9,072 nucleotides of DNA, taken from CAZECE01 sp964510525. GTDB taxonomy: Bacteria > Pseudomonadota > Gammaproteobacteria > Pseudomonadales > JANQJO01. Position numbers and translations under genes: made by a program. Position 1 is the stretch's first letter; each line of letters begins with the position of its first letter. Where the stretch lies: the NCBI GenBank assembly GCA_964510525.1, contig CAZECE010000121.1, positions 1 to 9,072 of the forward strand, read 5' to 3'. A model generated the notes under the pieces. The model was not told where the DNA came from. It saw nothing but the letters and a program-made list of their open reading frames with translations, and did no database searches. Below, in pieces: positions 1 to 5,675 of the stretch.

Positions 1-288
1 GAGCTCACCTTCTAATAGCTCGCGCTTGAGTTCAAGACCCACTAGGAAGAAAAAAATGGTCATTAAGCCATCATTGATCCAGAGCAGTAAGGGTTTTGCA
101 ATTTCAAAGTCGCCGACTTTGACAACCACAGGTGCATTAAAAAAGCTGTGGTAGTAAGGCTCAAAGGCTGTGTTGGCGATGATGATCGCCATAATGGCTG
201 AAATAAAAAGCAGTATGCCGCCAGCCGACTCGAGTTTGAAAAACGCCTGGATATAAGAGTGCTTATTGGCTTGTGTGTTAGTTTCCAT
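1..288 (-). CDS. nhaA: Na+/H+ antiporter NhaA, N-terminal part (cut by window edge)
   Basis: NhaA is an inner-membrane antiporter that exchanges internal Na+ for external protons and supports pH and salt homeostasis. The 96 visible codons read without a stop to base 1, so the 3' end lies outside the window. Residues about 20-38 (LESAGGILLFISAIMAIIIA) form the first membrane helix, with the family's ESAGG start. Residues about 71-96 carry LLLWINDGLMTIFFFLVG followed by LELKRELLEGEL, the NhaA signature around helix 2 and its cytoplasmic end. The ATG lies 8 bp after the stop of the glutathione peroxidase gene and has no clear Shine-Dalgarno sequence, so translation may be coupled to that gene. 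The identification rests on strongly conserved sequence; only completeness cannot be judged. Confidence 0.93.
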   Translation of the reverse strand, partial: METNTQANKHSYIQAFFKLESAGGILLFISAIMAIIIANTAFEPYYHSFFNAPVVVKVGDFEIAKPLLLWINDGLMTIFFFLVGLELKRELLEGEL

Positions 289-296
289 ATTCAATA

Positions 297-890
297 CTAT
301 TCAGATAACGCTTTTTTAACGGCAGACTCTAAGTCGCTATTTAATGGGACATCTTTACTAGTATAAACCGCAATCACATTTCCATCTCGCCCAATTAAGT
401 ATTTAAAAAAATTCCACTTTGGCGATTTGCCAGTAGCCTCATTCAAGGCCTTATAAAATGGGTTGGCTTTTTTGCCTCGAACGCTGCTTTTACGAAAAAT
501 TGGGAAAGTAACGCCGTAATTAATTTTACAAAAGGTTGCAACTTCCTCGTCGGACTTCCTTTCTTGAAAAAAATCATTTGAAGGAAAACCTAAAACCACC
601 AAACCTTGCGATTGATATTTTTGGTACAGTTTTTCCAGCCCTTCATATTGCGGTGTAAAACCACAGGCGGAAGCGGTATTAACCGCGAGAATCACTTTGC
701 CAGCATAGGCTTCTTTTAGATTAACATCACCTTTAGATGATAAAAGAGGCAGCGTATGGTTCAGTAATTGATGGTTCTCATTATTTATTGGAGCGTTGTT
801 AATAGGAGCATTGGCTTGAACCGATGTCTGAAAAACAGTGCTCATGAGTGCTAGCAGGGCGCTGGTGCAACGTTGGGTCAGAGATTTCAT
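297..890 (-). CDS. Exported glutathione peroxidase family protein (Cys type)
   Basis: This thioredoxin-fold peroxidase reduces hydrogen peroxide or lipid hydroperoxides; bacterial Cys-type members usually draw electrons from thioredoxin rather than glutathione. Residues 1-26 form a signal peptide (hydrophobic core LLALMSTVF, cleavage likely after SVQA), so the mature enzyme should be periplasmic. Residues 70-82 (VNTASACGFTPQY) hold the peroxidatic Cys76. GFPSNDFFQE at 101-110 supplies a candidate active-site Gln109, and KWNFFKYLI at 158-166 supplies the conserved Trp159 and Asn160. Cys121 in ATFC is a candidate resolving cysteine, although in classical members this position precedes a slightly different loop. 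A short protein-level repeat, APINN twice, follows the signal peptide. The gene starts 13 bp after the Wzi-like gene and ends 8 bp before nhaA, so it sits inside an operon-like run. Confidence 0.9.
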   Translation of the reverse strand: MKSLTQRCTSALLALMSTVFQTSVQANAPINNAPINNENHQLLNHTLPLLSSKGDVNLKEAYAGKVILAVNTASACGFTPQYEGLEKLYQKYQSQGLVVLGFPSNDFFQERKSDEEVATFCKINYGVTFPIFRKSSVRGKKANPFYKALNEATGKSPKWNFFKYLIGRDGNVIAVYTSKDVPLNSDLESAVKKALSE

Positions 891-903
891 ATAACGAAAC
901 TCG

Positions 904-2418
904 CTAGAGGTTGGGGGCTATTACATACTGATAACTTAATCCGGCAATCAGTTTATCATCGACTTGCAAAAGATTCTCTGGAAGTTTATCAAAGACTTGT
1001 CCAAAAAAAGTCAGTAGATGGTTTTTGTTTCGAATACGATATTGGGCAAAGCTACTCATGGCCTCTAAGGGTGATTGGGCGACCGTATTGCCCCCTGGTA
1101 GTCCATCTCTATTAAACAAGTGGTAGCTGAAAGAAGCTTGAACCGATTGTTTTTGATCGAGTTGTGCAAATAACCCCCAGGTGGCAGTTCGGGTGTCGTT
1201 GTCGGTACTGGCCCCCATCACGCGACCATAGGTTCGATACCCAGTTCGATAAATACCATGCTGGTAGACCGTGTTATAAAGACGCTCTGGCTTGAGCACG
1301 TCGGCAACGGTATCTTGGATTTCTAAATAGACCGTTGTGGGGAAGGCTTGCTGCCAAAATTGAGTCAGGCTGCTGCCGAACAAAGCCATGGAGCGGGATG
1401 GCAGGTAGCCGGCTTCGTCTTCACCAATCCATTGCGCATACAGCCGCAGTTGAGACTCTTTGATGTTGCGTTTGTAAAGAAAGTCGAAGCCGCCAAGTTG
1501 ATTACCAGGTTCTTTAGTAGCTTTGAGTGTTGGGTCATCATAGTTATCTTGGCCTAACAATAAATCCCAGAACGTATCAAAACCAGAGGGGCGACCGTCA
1601 CCAGCCCACATGGCTGTGCGTGAAAGTCCAATTTCCCAGTGGTGAGTGGGTTGCAGCGTCACCCGCGCTCCCCACAGCCGTGCGTTTGGTATGGTGCGTT
1701 CTGATTCGAGTTCGCCTAGGAAAGTGATGGCATGCCAGTTTCCCAGCCAGTTGAGCCATGAGGTATTAAAAGGCTGATTGCTGGTTCGGCTAAGAAACAC
1801 GCTTGGAACTGGGCGCGCGTTGTTCGACAGTATCAAACTGCTTTGCCAGCCTGGGCCCCACCAGCGATCTAATGCGCCAACACCGATATTCCAATTATCA
1901 AGGTGACCTGTTAAATAACTGTCATCGGGGCGGGTGCTTTTGTTATCCAGCGGAGAGGCCGTTTGGGTGATTGTGATTGCACTGCTCCAATGTTGTTGAT
2001 TTGTACCAAGGGATAAAGCAAGACTTTCATCTTCGATTTCACTAAAGCCGTATTGAGTCAGCAGTGCGGGCTGGGAGGATGCTTGGAGTTTGACTGATGC
2101 TGAGTATTGTTCTGGTTGAAGAGCTTGAATGCGTTTGAAGGCCAGTTGTTCGCCTGGTGATAAATTCTTGTGTTTGATGCTCTGTAGCTCGTTGCTGATC
2201 ATTCTCCAAGGTATTGGCCATACTGTTGTGGGCAGGTTGATACGATTGTTTTGAGACAATAATACAAGGTCTTGTCGAAGTTGAGCGTTGTTGGGGCCGG
2301 CGCCGTAGAGTTCATTGGCAACGGTGTAAGTGCTTAGTGAAAAAAAAGTGCTGAATGTAAGAAAGGTAAGAAACCAAAAAGGCACGAGCGAAGATGTTGG
2401 GAGATAGAGGACGTTCAT
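904..2418 (-). CDS. Wzi-type capsule assembly outer-membrane protein
   Basis: Members of the Wzi family are outer-membrane beta-barrels; the best known, E. coli Wzi, helps attach group 1 capsule to the cell surface. The protein has 504 residues, normal for the family. Residues 1-34 form a signal peptide with a long hydrophobic core and probable cleavage after TVA. Residues 36-100 resemble the periplasmic N-terminal helical part. From about residue 105 the sequence alternates polar and aromatic residues, as barrel strands do. The family hallmark RWWGPGWQSSLILSNNARP lies at 185-203. No capsule synthesis or export gene is visible in the window, so a capsule role is inferred from family only; some members occur away from capsule loci. 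The gene lies 65 bp after the P450-like gene and directly before the peroxidase gene. Confidence 0.87.
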   Translation of the reverse strand: MNVLYLPTSSLVPFWFLTFLTFSTFFSLSTYTVANELYGAGPNNAQLRQDLVLLSQNNRINLPTTVWPIPWRMISNELQSIKHKNLSPGEQLAFKRIQALQPEQYSASVKLQASSQPALLTQYGFSEIEDESLALSLGTNQQHWSSAITITQTASPLDNKSTRPDDSYLTGHLDNWNIGVGALDRWWGPGWQSSLILSNNARPVPSVFLSRTSNQPFNTSWLNWLGNWHAITFLGELESERTIPNARLWGARVTLQPTHHWEIGLSRTAMWAGDGRPSGFDTFWDLLLGQDNYDDPTLKATKEPGNQLGGFDFLYKRNIKESQLRLYAQWIGEDEAGYLPSRSMALFGSSLTQFWQQAFPTTVYLEIQDTVADVLKPERLYNTVYQHGIYRTGYRTYGRVMGASTDNDTRTATWGLFAQLDQKQSVQASFSYHLFNRDGLPGGNTVAQSPLEAMSSFAQYRIRNKNHLLTFFGQVFDKLPENLLQVDDKLIAGLSYQYVIAPNL

Positions 2419-2483
2419 AAAGATTAAGCCTATTTCGAAACCAATTGGGTTTAATGGTCGATTAATAAAACAGGCTGAGAATT

Positions 2484-4223
2484 TTAGGGCTTCAATGGGG
2501 TTGCGTCTATGCGGGCGGTTCGAGATATTGCATCCTTTGGTCCGGCGCCATTTTTTTCAACCAGCTTAAAAGTATAGTTTTTTGACATTTGTTCTAAACG
2601 TCCCCAGTGGGTGTTGAAAATTGCACTGACGGCAGTCATGGCCAAGCGTTGCCCTGCACAGCTATGTAGTTTACCCAGTTGATTAGCAAATACGTCTGTT
2701 TCTGTTTTGCCATTACCTGGTTCTTCTGCAACTAAGCGGTGTTTTTCTCCGAGTCGTTCGACCGTTTGAATAACGGTTTTATTGTTAGTAAGTTCGTGAG
2801 CAATTTGAGCAAAATAAGTCATATGATCTTGGCTTGTTTCCTCACCGATTAATTCTTTAAGACGATTTCTTCGCTGTATGGTAGCGCTGTCCTGCTGACC
2901 AAAGCATTGCTCAGCGATGATGAGGTCGAGTTGTGTCGAGGTTTGAATGCCAGCAAGAACAAAAAAGATCACATTACTTGCAACTATTTGGTCTTTTTCT
3001 GAGGTGGTTTGGTTCTGAAGAGCTTTGTATTTACTGTTATAGATTTTTTCTTTTAGAGCCGATGTAAGTGTTGTGCTTTGATCAGATTTAATGGGGCTAT
3101 TTTTGACAAGGTCTAAAACGATGTCGTTCAGCTCGGCAAGTGCTTGGCTGGCTCGAATCATTGGTTGCTCGGTTTTTGCAGAGTCATGCTTTTGATTAAT
3201 GTCGCTCGGTTTCATGAGTGTACTAATGATTGAGTACATCTGTCCTGATTTAAGGCGGCCATTTTCCCCTTCCAGCTTGGCAATGATATTGTAAAAATCA
3301 CCATGTCCAAATATATATTTGCCGCCTTCAAAAATAGTTTTCGATCTAGAAGAGAGTACCTTTTGCAGATCAACAAAAGTTTGTTGGTCAGTGGCTAGGT
3401 TAAATAAGTCAACGATGATTGAAGTTAAACCTTGAAGTTTGTTTTTATTTTCAAGAAACCATTCGTTGTCTCTATTCAGGAAACTTTTAGCAATAATTTC
3501 AGTATTGTAGTCTAGAAACAGTTCTTGCAAATTTTCTGGTTTAATCTCTTTATCCAACCTGTTTTTACTTTGAATGGCGGCATCTTGAATAATTTCAGTG
3601 AATTTTTTAAATTGCCCCAATTTATGGAACGAAGTCAGTATTTCGGCCTTAACACTGTTGTGAAAGGGGCCGTCCGTAAAAATGGCCGCGTATTTGAACA
3701 TGAATGCCGCAGCAAAGGCTATTGGTTGACCTTTTGCTCTATTTATCTTTGAAATAATAGCTTCTGAGTATTGAAGAGCTGTATAAGATGGAATGGCTTC
3801 ATGAAGATCTGTTTTTTTTATTTGCTTTATTTGGACATATTCTTGGTCTGATATTTTAGATTGTTGCTCATCTACAGTAGATATTTTATTTCTAAGCGCG
3901 GCAATTTCATTTTTAAGCGCTTCATTTTCATTTTTTAAAGCGTTAAGCAGGTGCATTAATTCTTCCGAATTTAATGTGGCGTTGTTATTTTTTCCGTTTA
4001 TTGGGTCGTCGTTAGCGTCCGGTGTTGGTGGTGTTGATGTGTCATTATTTGGGTCGATCTCGGCGAGGTCGGGTATGTTTGTATTCTGCTGCCTAAACCA
4101 CAAACCGCCTCTTGCATTTAATATTCGGGGGGGAGAGTTTTTTTCTGGAGGTAAACTACTTGAACTGTCGTCAGGACGAGGTGATTCTATGGGGGTGTTG
4201 AGGGCGTTAACTGACGTAGTCAT
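2484..4223 (-). CDS. Divergent cytochrome-P450-like protein with disordered and coiled-coil N-terminus
   Basis: The chosen ATG at 4223 gives 579 residues. A TTG at 4256 is rejected because the likely -10 box adjoins it; ATG at 4235 is possible. An AAGGAT sequence lies 10 nt before 4223. Residues 1-85 are Ser/Pro/Asn/Asp-rich and look disordered. Residues about 86-118 form a coiled coil (Leu96, Leu103, Leu110 with Ile107, Ile114). From about 150 onward, P450 landmarks occur in order: TDGPFHNSVK at 183-192 (like the helix-C DGxxHxxxR, with Lys for Arg), an I-helix-like segment at 416-430 with AGIQTS (Gln for the usual acid), ELTN at 477-480 where ExxR is expected (Asn for Arg), QTVER at 486-490, then HSCAGQRLA at 520-528 with Cys522 as candidate heme ligand. 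The meander is about 35 residues short. The assignment is by eye; activity is unproven. Confidence 0.62.
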   Translation of the reverse strand: MTTSVNALNTPIESPRPDDSSSSLPPEKNSPPRILNARGGLWFRQQNTNIPDLAEIDPNNDTSTPPTPDANDDPINGKNNNATLNSEELMHLLNALKNENEALKNEIAALRNKISTVDEQQSKISDQEYVQIKQIKKTDLHEAIPSYTALQYSEAIISKINRAKGQPIAFAAAFMFKYAAIFTDGPFHNSVKAEILTSFHKLGQFKKFTEIIQDAAIQSKNRLDKEIKPENLQELFLDYNTEIIAKSFLNRDNEWFLENKNKLQGLTSIIVDLFNLATDQQTFVDLQKVLSSRSKTIFEGGKYIFGHGDFYNIIAKLEGENGRLKSGQMYSIISTLMKPSDINQKHDSAKTEQPMIRASQALAELNDIVLDLVKNSPIKSDQSTTLTSALKEKIYNSKYKALQNQTTSEKDQIVASNVIFFVLAGIQTSTQLDLIIAEQCFGQQDSATIQRRNRLKELIGEETSQDHMTYFAQIAHELTNNKTVIQTVERLGEKHRLVAEEPGNGKTETDVFANQLGKLHSCAGQRLAMTAVSAIFNTHWGRLEQMSKNYTFKLVEKNGAGPKDAISRTARIDATPLKP

Positions 4224-4256
4224 TGTTGTTAGCATCCTTGCTGAAAAATTTACCAA

Positions 4257-4285
4257 GTAATAGCATTGATCGTACGCTTTTTCAA
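4257..4285 (-). promoter_or_regulatory. Predicted sigma-70 promoter for the P450-like operon
   Basis: On the minus strand, TTGAAA (4280-4285, 5 of 6 consensus) and TATTAC (4257-4262, 4 of 6) are separated by exactly 17 bp. Transcription would begin near 4250, giving a leader of about 27 nt to the ATG at 4223. This placement argues against the upstream TTG at 4256 as the start. The promoter probably drives the P450-like, Wzi-like, peroxidase and nhaA run. Confidence 0.5.
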
Positions 4286-4293
4286 CGATTGAG

Positions 4294-4325
4294 TAAAGCA
4301 GATACCTGTGCTTTATTATTTTTTT
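4294..4325 (+). terminator. Rho-independent terminator-like hairpin without an upstream gene
   Basis: TAAAGCA (4294-4300) and TGCTTTA (4309-4315) are perfect inverted arms around an 8-nt loop, followed by TTATTTTTTT. This is the shape of a plus-strand intrinsic terminator, though the stem is AT-rich. No plus-strand gene ends before it: the minus-strand P450-like gene begins just beyond. It may be left over from a deleted gene, or it may block read-through toward the P450-like gene. Confidence 0.5.
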
Positions 4326-4347
4326 CGATCACCTTCTGACAAGAGAA

Positions 4348-4575
4348 TGGACGAATCAGCATCAAATGTCGTTAAATGGCAAGCGAGATGACTTTGATTT
4401 AGCGGACTTTAAGGCGTGTGCGAAGTTGGTTTCAATGAAGCGAGGCAGAGCGGAATCCATTGTTGAGCAAGTGGATGCGGCGGTTAAGCAATGGCCAGCT
4501 ATAGCCGAAGAGGTTGGTGTTAATTCGCAATGGATTGCTGGAATTTCAGAGAATCACAGGTTAACGATTTTGTAA
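4348..4575 (+). pseudogene. C-terminal remnant of a HipA-family kinase toxin
   Basis: HipA toxins are Ser/Thr kinases of about 400 or more residues, paired with a HipB repressor. Only the last 75 or so residues remain here. Homology begins before the first ATG: the in-frame codons from 4348 read WTNQHQMSLNGKRDDF, the conserved stretch near the HipA C-terminus. It continues with MKRGRAESIVEQV, AAVKQWPAIAEEVGV and ends HRLTIL. The frame runs back to a stop at 4294-4296, but the residues before the Trp are unrelated AT-rich sequence. The kinase core, its nucleotide-binding motifs and hipB are all absent, so no toxin function is expected. A 69-residue product could still start at ATG 4366, but no Shine-Dalgarno sequence is visible. 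The recognition is from family memory. Confidence 0.72.
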
Positions 4576-4595
4576 AACCACGATTGAGGGGTGGT
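4573..4595 (-). terminator. Weak possible terminator for bfd
   Basis: Read on the minus strand, ACCAC and GTGGT (plus-strand arms 4577-4581 and 4591-4595) form a 5-bp stem with a 9-nt loop, followed by a short TTT run. It lies about 20 bp past the bfd stop. The stem is short, so this is only a candidate. Confidence 0.25.
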
Positions 4596-4613
4596 GTGTT
4601 AAAAGTCCTAGAG

Positions 4614-4802
4614 TTAGGCTTTCGATGAGATGTTAGCCAGAATGGTTTGATTCATGATGCTTTTAGTGGTTTCTGCGCATTTGCCGCATTGCCTGGCGAC
4701 GCCAAATTTGCAGGCCAACTCTTTCAATGAGCAGCATTCGCCACTGGAAATGGCGTCTTTGATTTTTCGATCGGATATGTTTTTGCAAAGGCAAACAATC
4801 AT
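4614..4802 (-). CDS. bfd: Bacterioferritin-associated ferredoxin Bfd
   Basis: Bfd is a small cytoplasmic [2Fe-2S] protein that delivers electrons to bacterioferritin so that stored ferric iron is reduced and released. The 62-residue protein matches the usual length. It opens with MIVCLCKNISDRKIKDAI, and the cluster ligands are visible as Cys4-x-Cys6 and Cys39-x-x-Cys42 in RQCGKCAE, the BFD-type CxC...CxxC arrangement. Two extra cysteines (Cys23, Cys24) and Cys31 are not family ligands. The gene is divergent from the peroxiredoxin gene and is preceded by a near-consensus promoter overlapped by a Fur box, so it should be induced when iron is scarce, as in Pseudomonas. No bacterioferritin gene lies next to it in the window; its downstream neighbour is the HipA remnant. 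Confidence 0.93.
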   Translation of the reverse strand: MIVCLCKNISDRKIKDAISSGECCSLKELACKFGVARQCGKCAETTKSIMNQTILANISSKA

Positions 4803-4851
4803 GAGGAATAACTCAACGTGCCAATAAAAGCTGATTTATTATCTGGTGTTA

Positions 4852-4880
4852 ACGATAGTGTGAATGAGAATGATTGTCAA
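4852..4880 (-). promoter_or_regulatory. Predicted bfd promoter
   Basis: On the minus strand a perfect -35 TTGACA (4875-4880) is followed after 17 bp by a -10-like TATCGT (4852-4857). Transcription would start near 4845, leaving a leader of about 43 nt before bfd. The Fur box covers the -35 box and half the spacer. Confidence 0.6.
4865..4879. promoter_or_regulatory. Fur box over the bfd promoter
   Basis: TGAGAATGATTGTCA matches the 7-1-7 Fur consensus TGATAATnATTATCA at 12 of 14 specified positions, and the two halves are nearly symmetric. It overlaps the predicted -35 element and spacer of bfd, the usual layout for iron-dependent repression. It could also affect the divergent peroxiredoxin gene, but that promoter appears to lie about 100 bp away. 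Confidence 0.7.
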
Positions 4881-4926
4881 TTACAGAATGGTTGAAAATA
4901 GCTCTAATTTGATCGAGTTCGACCTT

Positions 4927-4966
4927 TTTTAGTTAAGCGTTTGAAATTTTAGTTAAGCCCTTGAAA
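4927..4966 (+). repeat. 20-bp tandem direct repeat upstream of the peroxiredoxin gene
   Basis: Two adjacent 20-bp units, 4927-4946 and 4947-4966, match at 18 of 20 positions; each reads TTTTAGTTAAG, two or three variable bases, then TTGAAA. The period is exact and close to two helical turns. The second unit ends in the candidate -35 box of the peroxiredoxin promoter, so the pair could be an activator or repressor site. The cognate protein is unknown. Confidence 0.7.
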
Positions 4967-4988
4967 TACCACGCGCAATGCTTAAGAT
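4961..4988 (+). promoter_or_regulatory. Candidate peroxiredoxin promoter
   Basis: TTGAAA (4961-4966) and TAAGAT (4983-4988) are separated by 16 bp, and the -35 box is the end of the second 20-bp repeat. The leader would be about 65 nt. The -10 match is only 4 of 6, and no better pair was found closer to the gene. Confidence 0.35.
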
Positions 4989-5060
4989 CGCTAGTTCCCA
5001 AACGAAGTGGCTTGCATGGGGCGAGCTGTAAACTACGTAATATTAATAGTGAGGTGAGTT

Positions 5061-5663
5061 ATGGGCGTTTTAGTTGGAAAGGAAGCTCCGGATTTTACGG
5101 TGCCTGCGGTATTGGGTAACGGCGAGATCGTTGATTCGTTTACATTAAGTGAGGCCATTAAAGGCAAGTACGGCTTGGTGTTCTTCTATCCTTTGGATTT
5201 TACCTTTGTTTGTCCGTCTGAGTTGATCGCCCTGGATCACAGAATGGATGAGTTTAAATCCCGAAATGTGGAAGTGATTGGGGTATCCATCGACTCACAC
5301 TTTACCCACAATGCGTGGCGTAATACGCCGATCGATAAAGGCGGGATTGGGCCGGTTAAGTACACTTTGGCTGCTGATCTAAATCATTCCATTGCAAAAG
5401 ACTACGATGTGGAGTCAGCGGGTGGCGTGGCTTTCAGAGGCGCGTTTTTAATCGATGATAAAGGCATAGTGCGCTCGCAAATCGTTAATGATTTGCCTTT
5501 GGGTCGCAATATGGATGAGCTGTTGCGCTTGGTGGATGCTTTAGCATTTCATGAGGAGCACGGAGAAGTGTGTCCTGCAGGCTGGCAAAAAGGTGATAAA
5601 GGTATGGATGCTTCGCCAGCCGGTGTGGCCGCGTATCTCGAAGCCAACTCTGAAAAGCTGTAG
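5061..5663 (+). CDS. Typical 2-Cys peroxiredoxin (AhpC/Prx1 type)
   Basis: This cytoplasmic thiol peroxidase reduces hydrogen peroxide, organic peroxides or peroxynitrite, and is recycled by thioredoxin or an AhpF-like reductase. The 200-residue protein has the peroxidatic motif at 44-51 (PLDFTFVC, Cys51) with Thr48, the active-site Arg126 in GGVAFRGAF, and the resolving Cys171 in EVCPAGW. GGIG at 94-97 stands where eukaryotic overoxidation-sensitive enzymes have GGLG, but the C-terminal YF motif is YL (192-193). The start is secured by a strong Shine-Dalgarno sequence, GAGGTGAG at 5051-5058. It is divergent from bfd and convergent with rnt. Its position between bfd and rnt matches the Pseudomonas gene PA3529, as recalled from memory. 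Confidence 0.95.
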   Translation: MGVLVGKEAPDFTVPAVLGNGEIVDSFTLSEAIKGKYGLVFFYPLDFTFVCPSELIALDHRMDEFKSRNVEVIGVSIDSHFTHNAWRNTPIDKGGIGPVKYTLAADLNHSIAKDYDVESAGGVAFRGAFLIDDKGIVRSQIVNDLPLGRNMDELLRLVDALAFHEEHGEVCPAGWQKGDKGMDASPAGVAAYLEANSEKL

Positions 5664-5675
5664 TAATACAGTTTA

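Noticed and set aside
780..809. Possible DNA repeat behind the APINN duplication in the peroxidase
   Set aside because: The two 15-bp copies differ at four of five codons' third bases, so the repeat is clear only at protein level and may be old or chance.
4224..4256. TTG start at 4256 for the P450-like gene
   Set aside because: It lies directly next to the predicted -10 box and has no Shine-Dalgarno sequence; ATG 4223 has AAGGAT upstream.
3976..4260. Plus-strand open frame opposite the P450-like N-terminus
   Set aside because: It mirrors low-complexity codons of the minus-strand gene and has no plausible start signal.
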